From: Arhodomonas aquaeolei DSM 8974
Lineage (GTDB): Bacteria; Pseudomonadota; Gammaproteobacteria; Nitrococcales; Nitrococcaceae
Assembly: GCF_000374645.1 (NCBI RefSeq)
Contig: NZ_KB894800.1
Location: 354,589 to 418,588 of the forward strand
Length of the DNA stretch: 64,000 nt
Direction of reading: 5' to 3'
Part shown: in pieces, positions 56,929 to 64,000 of the stretch
How the letters are laid out: the number at the start of each line of letters is the position of its first letter
Position numbering within the stretch: position 1 is the stretch's first letter
Position numbers and translations under genes: made by a program
The notes under the pieces: model-generated
The model's database searches: none
The model's input: only the letters and a program-made list of their open reading frames with translations
What the model was told of the DNA's origin: nothing

Positions 56929-57959
56929 CGGCGTGGATCGACATGAGCGACGACCTCTCGCGCGAGGCGCCGCCGATCGACTGGATCGTCGAGGGGCTGC
57001 TGCCGGCCGGCGCGGTCGGCGACATCTACGGCGCGCCGGGCGGCGGCAAGTCGACGCTCGCGCTGCACCTCGCGGCCCACGTCGCGGCGGGGCGGCGGAC
57101 CTGGTTCCGCCGCCGGCTCGCTGGCGGCCCCGTGCTCCTCGTCGGCGGCGAGCGCAGCGGCAGTGCGGTGTGGGCGCGCGATATGCACCGTACTGCCGGC
57201 ATGGCCGGCATCACGCCCGACGAGCTCCGCGGGCGGGCGCTGCGCGCGCCCGCAGACCTCGGCCCGCTATGGGCCTGGGATCGCCGCGAGGGCACGTGGC
57301 TCGGCGGCGAGGCACTAGCCGCGGTCCACGAGCAGGCCGCGGCGGTGCGGCCGGCGCTGATCATCATGGATACCATCGGCCGCGTCGCTCGCGGCCAGGA
57401 CCCGCTCGATATCGCGCAGCAGCAGCAGCTCGCCGAGCGTATCGAGGCGCTCGGAGCGGCGACCGGGGCGGCGGTGCTATCAGTTTCGCACACGTCCCAG
57501 GCGGCGCGGCTCGAGCGCCTCGATCGACGGCTCCGCTACGAGGCCCGCAGCGGCAGCAGCGGGCTGCCTGGGCACCTCCGCTGGCTCCTCGGCGTCACCC
57601 GTATCCCGCCAGATGAGGCGGAGCAGATCGGGCTCGACCCGCGCGGCGGGCGACTGATCGCGGGCGGCGTCGGCAAGGGGTCGGAGATGCCGCCGGCGGC
57701 GTGGACGCCGGACGCGCCGGCGATCCTGCGGATCGGCCGCGACGGCGCCGTCGAGCTGGTCCGCGACGGCGAGGAGGTGAGCGCGGACGGCGGGATCGCG
57801 GCCATGCTCCGGGGCGACAGCAGCGCCAGGCAGCGGCGCGGGACACGTCGATATGCAGCGGCGAGCCAGCCGGCGTCGGTGGGCCGCGCCGGCCGGGACT
57901 ACGACACGCCGGCGGACGCGATGGCGGCGATCCGCGCCGGACTGCCGGGGGCGCGATGA
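56925..57959 (+). CDS. repA: RepA-like hexameric replicative helicase
   Basis: 344 residues. IYGAPGGGKST at 35-45 is Walker A; PALIIMDTIGRV near 144-155 is Walker B; LSVSHTSQAA near 183-192 matches the sensor histidine segment. The N-terminal DWIVEGLLPAGAVGDIYG and overall RecA-fold order resemble RepA of IncQ plasmid RSF1010 and related plasmid/phage helicases. It probably unwinds DNA at the origin next to repC. Confidence 0.82.
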   Translation: MTAWIDMSDDLSREAPPIDWIVEGLLPAGAVGDIYGAPGGGKSTLALHLAAHVAAGRRTWFRRRLAGGPVLLVGGERSGSAVWARDMHRTAGMAGITPDELRGRALRAPADLGPLWAWDRREGTWLGGEALAAVHEQAAAVRPALIIMDTIGRVARGQDPLDIAQQQQLAERIEALGAATGAAVLSVSHTSQAARLERLDRRLRYEARSGSSGLPGHLRWLLGVTRIPPDEAEQIGLDPRGGRLIAGGVGKGSEMPPAAWTPDAPAILRIGRDGAVELVRDGEEVSADGGIAAMLRGDSSARQRRGTRRYAAASQPASVGRAGRDYDTPADAMAAIRAGLPGAR

Positions 57960-58696
57960 GCAGGCGCGACCGCGACGTGACTACCGCGTATCAGTCCCGC
58001 ATCCCCATCTTCGCCGCCACCCGCCGCCCGCGGCGGGTGGCGGCGGAAGAAGTAGAGACCCCATGGGGACGAGCGACGATCACCGGCCGGCTCGGCCAGG
58101 GCCACCGCGACCTGCTCGAGGCCGCGATGTACATCGCGGCGGGCGCCGGAGTCGATGCCGAGGGCCGAGCACGGATCACGATCGACCCCTATCGCCTGCG
58201 CCGGACGATGGGCGCCGGGACGCGAGACGTGAGCTACCGGCACATACTCGGACTCGCGCGTGACCTGCGCGCGGCCGAGGTCGATCTGCACATCCCCGCG
58301 CGCGATATCCATGTCTACGGCGGGGTCATCGACGAGCTAGTGACCGCCGGCGATCCCATTGCGCGCCGCGCTGGCACCCGTGGCGGCGACGGCATGACCT
58401 GGCGCATCACCTTCTCGCGCGCCTGGTCGATGCTGCTAGCCGCGGACATCCCCATCGCCTATCCATCGCTCCGCGCCGTGCTCCGCCTGCGCCGCGGCGC
58501 GACCCAGGCGGTCGCCCGGTGGGCGCTGACCCACCGGTGCGTCCGCGGCGAGGCCATCGCGGACGTCCTCCGGCGCCTCACGCCGAGCAGCAGCCCGGCG
58601 CGTCGCCGGCAGCAGGTCGCCGAGGTGCTCGCCGACGCGGACGCGCTCGCGGATGCCGGGGTGACCATCGATGCGGGCGGGCGGGTGTGGGTGTGA
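57956..58696 (+). CDS. repC: RepC-like iteron-binding replication initiator (putative)
   Basis: 246 residues. The helical layout (RLGQGHRDLLEAAMYIA, SYRHILGLARDLRAAEVDL, GATQAVARWALTHRCVRGE and RRRQQVAEVLADADALADAG) follows the tandem winged-helix plan of IncQ RepC and similar initiators, though identity is low and no single motif proves it. Context is strong: it is coupled by ATGA to the repA-like gene, and four iterons begin two bases after its stop codon. Confidence 0.68.
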   Translation: MSRRDRDVTTAYQSRIPIFAATRRPRRVAAEEVETPWGRATITGRLGQGHRDLLEAAMYIAAGAGVDAEGRARITIDPYRLRRTMGAGTRDVSYRHILGLARDLRAAEVDLHIPARDIHVYGGVIDELVTAGDPIARRAGTRGGDGMTWRITFSRAWSMLLAADIPIAYPSLRAVLRLRRGATQAVARWALTHRCVRGEAIADVLRRLTPSSSPARRRQQVAEVLADADALADAGVTIDAGGRVWV

Positions 58697-58698
58697 CA

Positions 58699-58774
58699 CA
58701 TATACCCGGTGGGCGAACACATATACCCGGTGGCGTGCTCCATATACCCGGTGCTGTGACGCATATACCCGGTG
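58699..58774 (+). repeat. Four iterons at an exact 21-bp period
   Basis: The 13-base core CATATACCCGGTG occurs without a mismatch at 58699, 58720, 58741 and 58762. The 21-bp period places every copy on the same helical face, as in plasmid origins bound by RepC/TrfA-type initiators. Confidence 0.92.
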
Positions 58775-58777
58775 GCG

Positions 58778-58810
58778 TCAGGCCTGTCAGGCCGATCAGG
58801 CCTATCAGGC
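58778..58810 (+). repeat. Four TCAGGC repeats at a 9-bp period
   Basis: TCAGGC begins at 58778, 58787, 58796 and 58805; the first three continue as TCAGGCC. The ladder starts four bases after the last iteron, and its last copy forms the arm of a hairpin with GCCTGA further on. Confidence 0.85.
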
Positions 58811-58815
58811 GGGGC

Positions 58816-58854
58816 GCGCCCAGCGCCCCCGCCTGATGGCGGGGCGCTGGGCGC
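58816..58854. repeat. Large GC-rich hairpin in the origin region
   Basis: The left arm 58816-58833 pairs with the right arm 58838-58854 (17 pairs, one bulged C) around TGAT. The left arm can instead pair with 58804-58817, so two mutually exclusive hairpins are possible. It resembles single-strand initiation hairpins of IncQ origins in kind, not in sequence. Confidence 0.7.
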
Positions 58855-58864
58855 TATGTTACCT

Positions 58865-58888
58865 CGGCGGCGCGACGCCGCGCCGCCG
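58865..58888. repeat. Perfect 10-bp hairpin in the origin region
   Basis: CGGCGGCGCG and CGCGCCGCCG pair perfectly around ACGC, 10 bases after the larger hairpin. Confidence 0.75.
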
Positions 58889-59013
58889 GGATCGCCCCGG
58901 GGGAGAGTGGCCGGGCGAGATGGACGTGAGGGCGGTGCGCCACCCTATCTCCCATCTCCTATCCCCACCGCCTCACGTCGTCGGCGGCGGCGCGCTCGCC
59001 CCGGCGCTAGGCC

Positions 59014-59035
59014 GCCCGCGCGGCGTCGCGCGGGC
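59014..59035. repeat. Perfect 9-bp hairpin in the origin region
   Basis: GCCCGCGCG and CGCGCGGGC pair perfectly around GCGT, just before the sequence turns AT-rich. Confidence 0.65.
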
Positions 59036-59182
59036 GCGGCACTGCCTTCCCTTCTGTCCTTTTCACCCGCCTTTTGTCAAATTCGTTGACCTTATTTTTG
59101 TCGCTAAAACAGTGACTTGCGACTCGTATCCGCATCGTGTACCTTTACCTCCATGGGTTTTCACACCCGACGCACCTATGGT

Positions 59183-59225
59183 GGCTATAGATCGGTTTTT
59201 TGGGCGTTTTCCGGTGAAAAAATCG
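59183..59225 (-). other. Candidate oriT: nic-like TCTATAGCC with adjacent inverted repeat
   Basis: On the minus strand TCTATAGCC (59183-59191) equals the nic core recalled for plasmid R388 (TCT/ATAGCC). Immediately 5' of it on that strand lies an inverted repeat, CGATTTTTT (59217-59225) and AAAAAACCG (59193-59201), with one mismatch, ending four bases before the presumed nick. The polarity would send the transfer genes in last, as expected. Confidence 0.45.
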
Positions 59226-59354
59226 GTTCGAGTATCTGAGAAAAATGGTTTATAAACAGTAATATATGTGACCATGATGGCGATGCGAACCGCTTCCGGT
59301 TCTACGTTTCACAAACCCGCCGTTTTTCATGGCCTATACGACCCGGGAGGGCCT

Positions 59355-60356
59355 ATGCGAGATGACCAGTATGAGGAGCACACGAGCGTGCAGGTGCACG
59401 TCGATGCCGGTATCCGCACGTCGCCGGCAGGCAACGGCATGCGGCCGATCGAGCTCCCCTGCCGGATACGGCGATGGCGCGATACGGGACGCGTCGCGAT
59501 GGAGTATCTGGACACCGATGGCGGCACCGTGCCCTGCGGTGCCGCTACACGCGCGGGTGTCCACGGCCGTGGCGTGAAACACACGCTGATCAATTCCCGC
59601 GCAATCGGCCGATCGCGGACGGTCGATGACGTAGTGGCGGCTGTGGCCAATCAGGCTGGCACCGTCGTCCCCTGTACGCTCGCCGGGGACGGCCCATCAG
59701 ACCGCAGTTGCCGGGTGCGCATCCGCGCACGCACGGGCGATGGGAAGACCGTGCACCACACCTACACCGTGCCCGCCTCCCAGCTGAGACAAGCCGATGA
59801 CGGCAGCTGGTGGTTGGCGAGCTGGGTCGCTCGCGAGCGCCTGGACACGTATACGGACCGCGCCGAGGAGCCCATTGATGAGCGTCCGTGGCTCGGGACC
59901 GAGGCCCTCCGGCGCCAGCTCCATGCGCAGGTCGAGGCCATCCGGCACGAGGAAGCCGAGGCTGCAGAGGCGGAGCGACAGCGCCGCGAGAAGGCTGAGG
60001 CCAAGGCCAAGGCCAAGCGCGAAGAAGCCAGACGTCAGCGCGAGCGGGACCGCGAGGCGGCGCCCGAGCCGAAGCCGGATCCGGAAACCGAGCGGGAGAA
60101 GGAGAACGAGAAGTGGCGTAAAATACTGATTAGATTGGAAAAAAGAGAGAATGTGGCGGTACGGATCTACGGCTGGCGGCCCAGCGGTAGTGGCTACTAC
60201 ACGCGCACCCAGGAGGATGTCCCCGCTTGTGATCTCTATTACACCGCCTCCGGTAAAAGCGTCTACATCGTGGAGGACGACGATTACGTTGGATGCCGGC
60301 GTAAAGCGCTGACCAACGTGGAGATCCTGGGGGCGGCAGAGGGGGCCGAACAGTGA
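59355..60356 (+). CDS. Unknown element-encoded protein with charged coiled coil
   Basis: 333 residues from an ATG with GGGAGGG just upstream. I do not recognise a family. Residues to about 190 are a mixed alpha/beta region (YLDTDGGTVPCGAATRAG, HHTYTVPASQLRQADDGSWWLASW); a long highly charged helix follows (about 200-265, rich in E, A, K and R, e.g. RREKAEAKAKAKREEARRQR), then a short C-terminal domain with YYTRTQEDVPACDLYYTASG. It lies between the candidate oriT and the trwA-like gene and is coupled to it by GTGA, so a role in transfer-complex assembly is plausible. Confidence 0.7.
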   Translation: MRDDQYEEHTSVQVHVDAGIRTSPAGNGMRPIELPCRIRRWRDTGRVAMEYLDTDGGTVPCGAATRAGVHGRGVKHTLINSRAIGRSRTVDDVVAAVANQAGTVVPCTLAGDGPSDRSCRVRIRARTGDGKTVHHTYTVPASQLRQADDGSWWLASWVARERLDTYTDRAEEPIDERPWLGTEALRRQLHAQVEAIRHEEAEAAEAERQRREKAEAKAKAKREEARRQRERDREAAPEPKPDPETEREKENEKWRKILIRLEKRENVAVRIYGWRPSGSGYYTRTQEDVPACDLYYTASGKSVYIVEDDDYVGCRRKALTNVEILGAAEGAEQ

Positions 60357-60619
60357 GAGCCATCACCATCCGTCTGCCGGACGCCAGCCACGCCACCCTC
60401 TCCCGCGCCGCCCGGCGCGGGGGGATCTCGCTCGGTGCCGCCGCCCGGGAGGTCATCGCCAGCGGCCTGGCCGTCGATGATATCGGCGATCGGATCGCGC
60501 AGCTCGACCACCGCCTGGCGCGCATCGAGCAGCGGTTCGATCAGCTATTCGCGACCGTAGAGGTAGAGATCGTCAGCGAGGACGACCAAGGAGGGACCGG
60601 CGATGGCCGCACCCCCTGA
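60353..60619 (+). CDS. Small ribbon-helix-helix protein, TrwA-like accessory factor
   Basis: 88 residues from a GTG that overlaps the previous stop (GTGA). MRAITIRLPDASHATLSRAARRGG is a ribbon-helix-helix start, and DRIAQLDHRLARIEQRFDQLF is a coiled coil that could give a tetramer. By position (directly before the coupling ATPase and MobF relaxase) it matches TrwA of R388, which binds oriT and stimulates relaxase and ATPase. Its C terminus overlaps the next gene by 17 bases. Confidence 0.72.
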   Translation: MRAITIRLPDASHATLSRAARRGGISLGAAAREVIASGLAVDDIGDRIAQLDHRLARIEQRFDQLFATVEVEIVSEDDQGGTGDGRTP

Positions 60620-62705
60620 TTCCCGGGACTGGGCGCGCACCCTCGCCGCTGGGGGCATCCTCGGCGTCATCGGGGGCGGGGTCCTGGCCCTCGCCGCGGT
60701 GGTCGCCATCGGGACGATATGGAGCGGCACGCCGGCCGATGACCTGATCCGCGCCACCCTGTCGGCGGCGATACCCCCCATCCTCGCCGACGCCCTGCGT
60801 CTGCCTCTCTCACCGATCGCCGCCGACTGGCTCTCCCGCGCGGCCCCAGGCTGGCAGGGGGTCGCCGTTGCCGGCGCCGCACTCGGCGTGGCCGCCGGTG
60901 CCACCCTCGGGGGCGTGGCCGGCGCACCGCGCCCACCCGTCACGGAGCGGGGGCGTATCGTCACCCGTGGTGCCCGTGCCGCGGCCGCGGAGAGCCGGCG
61001 GGAGTCCCGGCATGCCGGCGGTCCGGGGGTACACATCCATCCCGAGGTGCGCATCAGTCGGGATCGCGAGACCCGCGGCATCATGCTCTCGGGCTCGGTA
61101 GGCGCCGGAAAAACCGTGATACTGCAGCATCTTATCGGCGATATCCTGGCGAACCCATCCGCGCGACTTCTCATCCACGATATTAAGGGCGATTTCACGG
61201 CCACGGTCCCCGGGCTGATGCGCGAGGCCGGTGGCGGCCTCGGCCTGATCGCGCCCTGGGACGCGCGCTCGATGCGCTGGTCGGTAGCCGCCGATATCCG
61301 CTCCTCGGCCGACGCGCGCGAACTCGCTTCCCGCCTCATCCCCTCCGGTGAGGCCGACGGTACGGATAGCCACTGGACGCAAGGGGCGGCGATGATCCTC
61401 GGCGGCCTCATCGTCTCGCTCGCCCGCCGCACCCGCGGGCAATGGGGCTGGCGCGAGCTCGTGGCCGAGATCGGCCAGTCCTATCCGCAGCTGCGCGAAG
61501 CGGCCATCGCCGGCGCTCCGGCAACCGAGGCCCTGCTCACCCACCGGGAGCCGAGTCCCACCACCGCGAGCTACCTCTCGCTGCTGACATCCTCCGCCGG
61601 TGGATTGATCTCGGATCTGGCGGCCGCGGACGCCGAGCATGCGCGGCATCGACCCTTCTCCGCCCGGCAGTGGCTACGAGGCCATGGACCCCGCGTGGTG
61701 ATCCTCGGCGGGTCCACCCGGTACGCCACCCTCGCCACGGCGCTGCACAGCTCCATCGTGCGTGCCATTGCCGGGGGGCTGGATGCCCTCGAGGACGACC
61801 CCGAGCGACGGATTTGGCTCGTCCTGGATGAGGCGGCGCAGCTGGGCCGAGTGGACCTGCAGCCGATCGTCGAGACGGGTCGGTCGAAGGGCGTCTGCGT
61901 GGTCACGGGCTGGCAGGACGTCGCCCAGCGCCGCAAGATATACGGCGCCGACGCGGCAGCGGCAATGGACGGGATGACCGGTACCCACATTATCGGCCGG
62001 CTGCTCGGGGCCGACTCGCAGCAGTGGGCCGCGCAAATGGTGGGGCAGCGCCGGGTACGGCGCTACACCACCTCCTATGGTGCCGATGGGCGCTCGGTGA
62101 GCGAGCAGGTTGGCGATGAGGCGGTCATCCCACCGGACGAGTGGGGTGGACTCGGCCGGGTGCGCGACGGTATCGAGGCCGTGCTGATCCGCGGCGGTCG
62201 CACCGTGCACCGCGTGGTCTGGCCGTTTCCCGACCGCCGCCAATGGCGCAAGGTGACACCGCCCCATCGCCCGGCGGCCTGGACCGATACCCTCCAGACT
62301 GCACCGACGCCCTCGGGCGGTGACAGCGACCCGGATCCCACGGCGTCACCGCGCCCGGCAGCGGAATCGGCCCCTTCCCACCGCCCGGCCCCGGAGGGTG
62401 GGGATCACGGCTCCCCGCCGGCGGCCGAGGCCCGCGCGGCTCAGGAGGATCGCACCGGTGGCGGTTCGCGCAGCGGCGAAGCCGGAAAGCCGTCCGGCAG
62501 AGCGGGGCCCGCAGCACCGCACGACGGGAATGCCGCCTCCGGGAGCGGAGCGATTAAGGTTCCGGAGGAGCCGGCGATGGCCCCGGAGATCCCGGCGCAT
62601 ACCCAGGGGCCCGACACCGGTGACACCACGCCCCGGCCGCGCCGACGGCTGGTCATCCGCCGTCCGCGCGGGGACGGCGCCGGCCCCGAGCGGGACGATC
62701 GCTGA
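60603..62705 (+). CDS. Type IV coupling protein (TrwB/TraD-like)
   Basis: 700 residues. Two N-terminal membrane helices (about 13-39 and 83-107), Walker A GSVGAGKT at 164-171, and Walker B in RIWLVLDEAAQLG; GRSKGVCVVTGWQDVAQ follows as in TrwB. The C-terminal 170 residues are Pro/Ala/Gly-rich and probably disordered. It pumps the relaxase-DNA complex to a type IV secretion channel. AAGGAGGG precedes the ATG. Its stop overlaps the relaxase start as TGATG. Confidence 0.93.
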   Translation: MAAPPDSRDWARTLAAGGILGVIGGGVLALAAVVAIGTIWSGTPADDLIRATLSAAIPPILADALRLPLSPIAADWLSRAAPGWQGVAVAGAALGVAAGATLGGVAGAPRPPVTERGRIVTRGARAAAAESRRESRHAGGPGVHIHPEVRISRDRETRGIMLSGSVGAGKTVILQHLIGDILANPSARLLIHDIKGDFTATVPGLMREAGGGLGLIAPWDARSMRWSVAADIRSSADARELASRLIPSGEADGTDSHWTQGAAMILGGLIVSLARRTRGQWGWRELVAEIGQSYPQLREAAIAGAPATEALLTHREPSPTTASYLSLLTSSAGGLISDLAAADAEHARHRPFSARQWLRGHGPRVVILGGSTRYATLATALHSSIVRAIAGGLDALEDDPERRIWLVLDEAAQLGRVDLQPIVETGRSKGVCVVTGWQDVAQRRKIYGADAAAAMDGMTGTHIIGRLLGADSQQWAAQMVGQRRVRRYTTSYGADGRSVSEQVGDEAVIPPDEWGGLGRVRDGIEAVLIRGGRTVHRVVWPFPDRRQWRKVTPPHRPAAWTDTLQTAPTPSGGDSDPDPTASPRPAAESAPSHRPAPEGGDHGSPPAAEARAAQEDRTGGGSRSGEAGKPSGRAGPAAPHDGNAASGSGAIKVPEEPAMAPEIPAHTQGPDTGDTTPRPRRRLVIRRPRGDGAGPERDDR

Positions 62706-64000
62706 TGCTCTCGATCTCCGCGCGCGGATCCGCCACCGAGGCCATGGGCTACTACGTCCATCTCGCCGCCGGCGACGGCCCGGAGGACTACTACGCCGCC
62801 GAGGCCGCGGGGGTCTGGCAGGGCGCCGGGGCCGCCGCCCTGGGCCTCGCCGGTCCGGTCACCGGCGAGGCCTTCCGGAGCGCGGCGGAGGGGTGCGCGC
62901 CGGACGGAGCGGCCCTGGTGCAGGGCACCGGTGAGGCGCACCGCGCCGGCTGGGACCTCACCTTCTCGGCGCCGAAGTCGGTATCCGCGATCTGGGCCGT
63001 CGCCGATCCCACCGAGCGCACCGCCATCGCCGACGCTCACGACCAGGCGGTGCAGCAGGCCCTCGCCTACATCGAGTCCGGCTTCCCCCTGGCCCGCCGG
63101 GGCCGCGGCGGCCTCGAGCGGGAGCGGGCAGGGCTGGTGATCGCCACCTATCAGCACGGCACCTCCCGGGCCCTGGACCCGCAGCTGCACACGCATGCGT
63201 TTCTCCACAATCTCGCGCAGCGCGCCGATGGCACCTGGGGCGGCCTGGAAGTGCGTGATCTCTATCGGTGGAAACACGCGCTGGGGGCGATCTACCGGGC
63301 GGCGCTCGCCGCGGAGCTCGCCGCACAGGGCTACGCCATTGCCGCCGATGGCCCCTCCTTCGCCATCGCCGGCGTACCGGAGGCGGTGACCGACCGGTTC
63401 TCGACGAGACGCCAGCAGATCGAGGCCGCCCTTGCCGAGCGCGGTATCTCCGGGGCGAAGGCCAGCGAGGTCGCCGCGCTGGACACGCGGGCCGCGAAGA
63501 CCGAGATCCCGGACCACGACACCCTGCACGCCCGCTGGACGACGGAGGCCCAGGCCGCCGGTTTCACCCCCGCGGACGCCCATGGCGCCGCCGCCGCGGC
63601 CCCGTCACCGGAGCCCATGCCGACGCCAGAGACGTTGCTCCGGCAGGCCACCGAGCACGAGGCGGTCATCGAGACACGCCATATCTGGCAGGCCGTGGCC
63701 GTCGCCGCCCAGCACCGCGGCCTCGGCCTCGACACCATCCGCGAGCAGGTCGGCGTGGTACTCAGCGATCCGGAGTGCCTGCGCCTGGTCGGTGCCGACG
63801 GGACCGTCCGCTACACCACCCGCGAGCTCTACCGGATGGAGCGTGCGGTGATGGCCTCGGCGCGGGCGCGGGCCGCCGAGACCCACCACGCCGTCGACGC
63901 CGCGACGGTGACCATCGCGCTCGCCCGCCACGCCAGAGAGGAGGGATTTCCGCTCAGTGACGAGCAGGCCGCGGCGGTGCGCCATGTAACCGCCGCCCCC
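62705..64000 (+). CDS. MobF-family relaxase (TrwC/TraI-like), 3' end outside window
   Basis: 432 residues are visible and the frame is still open at 64000. Catalytic tyrosine pairs are at 16-17 (GYY) and 29-30 (DYY); WQGAGAAALGL and WDLTFSAPKSVSAIWA are family marks; the HUH metal histidines are His151 and the HTH at 162-164 in DPQLHTHAFLHN. The last visible residues (LSDEQAAAVRHVT) are the start of the RecD-like helicase domain, so this is the full relaxase-helicase type. It nicks oriT and leads the strand into the recipient. Confidence 0.95.
   Translation, partial: MLSISARGSATEAMGYYVHLAAGDGPEDYYAAEAAGVWQGAGAAALGLAGPVTGEAFRSAAEGCAPDGAALVQGTGEAHRAGWDLTFSAPKSVSAIWAVADPTERTAIADAHDQAVQQALAYIESGFPLARRGRGGLERERAGLVIATYQHGTSRALDPQLHTHAFLHNLAQRADGTWGGLEVRDLYRWKHALGAIYRAALAAELAAQGYAIAADGPSFAIAGVPEAVTDRFSTRRQQIEAALAERGISGAKASEVAALDTRAAKTEIPDHDTLHARWTTEAQAAGFTPADAHGAAAAAPSPEPMPTPETLLRQATEHEAVIETRHIWQAVAVAAQHRGLGLDTIREQVGVVLSDPECLRLVGADGTVRYTTRELYRMERAVMASARARAAETHHAVDAATVTIALARHAREEGFPLSDEQAAAVRHVTAAP

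Larger units (their letters stand above)
58697..59354. other. Origin region: vegetative origin plus candidate oriT
   Basis: This 658-base stretch has no believable gene and holds the structural elements listed separately: iterons, 9-bp repeats, three GC-rich hairpins, and an AT-rich segment from about 59063 to 59275. A possible promoter (TTCGAG 59227-59232 and TATAAA 59251-59256, 18 bases apart) precedes the next gene. Confidence 0.75.
54462..64000. mobile_element. Integrated mobile element in tRNA-Phe (integrase, replicon, MobF transfer module), right end outside window
   Basis: It starts at the tRNA-Phe fragment and contains a tyrosine integrase, an AlpA-like protein, a plasmid-type replication operon with iterons, and RHH-coupling protein-relaxase genes. 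All its genes are on the plus strand. No type IV mating-pair genes are seen before the window ends, so it could be a self-transmissible ICE or a mobilizable element. Confidence 0.88.

Noticed and set aside
58699-58810. Possible CRISPR array
   Set aside because: The repeats are 13 and 6-7 bases with 8- and 2-3-base gaps, far too short, and no cas genes are present; they fit iterons.
58671-59255. 194-codon open frame over the iterons
   Set aside because: The repeated TYTRW-like peptide comes only from reading the iterons; there is no ribosome site or domain.

Overview
The window is high in G+C and carries Gram-negative, gammaproteobacterial housekeeping genes: glnE, waaA, hldE, two lipid A-type acyltransferases, tolC, greB, mutM, rpmB-rpmG, and a tRNA-Phe remnant whose anticodon arm is of the gammaproteobacterial type. 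A betaine-type osmolyte importer linked to an N-methyltransferase of the halophile sarcosine/dimethylglycine family points to a halophilic or halotolerant member of the Ectothiorhodospiraceae/Chromatiales. That placement is an inference; no rRNA is present.

Layout. 1-8.3 kb: 3' part of an Lhr-type helicase, PEP carboxylase, an isocitrate dehydrogenase with a C-terminal CBS pair, and a thiolase. 8.4-13.5 kb: glnE, ilvE, a small zinc-finger protein and a lipid A-type acyltransferase. 13.5-29.4 kb: a surface-glycan/LPS-core cluster with seven glycosyltransferases, asparagine-synthase-like and sulfotransferase-like enzymes, an FkbM methyltransferase, a WaaL-type ligase, a polysaccharide deacetylase, hldE and a second acyltransferase. 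Nearly all genes are joined by 1-4 base overlaps. 29.8-37.9 kb: waaA, a pcm-like/rhodanese/tolC operon, cbpA-hsp20, rpmB-rpmG, mutM and a di-heme cytochrome c peroxidase. 37.9-45.7 kb: an osmolyte operon (binding protein, ATPase, fused tandem permease, methyltransferase, choline-kinase-like enzyme, HAD phosphatase) with a divergent DeoR regulator. 45.7-48.3 kb: a GGDEF-EAL protein and GreB. 48.5-54.3 kb: a TRAP-transporter operon with its own TetR regulator, an amidohydrolase and an N-carbamoylsarcosine-amidase-like enzyme; an 18-bp perfect palindrome lies at its promoter.

54.46-64.0 kb (open at the window end) is an integrated mobile element. It begins at a 3' fragment of tRNA-Phe that still has its native terminator on the chromosomal side. 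It then carries a P4-type integrase, an AlpA-like protein, a tightly coupled replication operon (free-standing CHC2 zinc finger, RepA-like helicase, RepC-like initiator), four iterons at an exact 21-bp period, a ladder of 9-bp repeats, GC-rich hairpins, and an AT-rich stretch with a candidate oriT. A transfer module follows in the order seen on IncW plasmid R388: small ribbon-helix-helix protein, coupling ATPase, MobF relaxase. An IncQ-like replicon joined to an IncW-like MobF transfer module inside a tRNA-integrated element is the most notable system here.

Limits: all calls come from reading sequence and recalled family knowledge. Starts chosen on Shine-Dalgarno grounds are marked. Promoters and operators are predictions.
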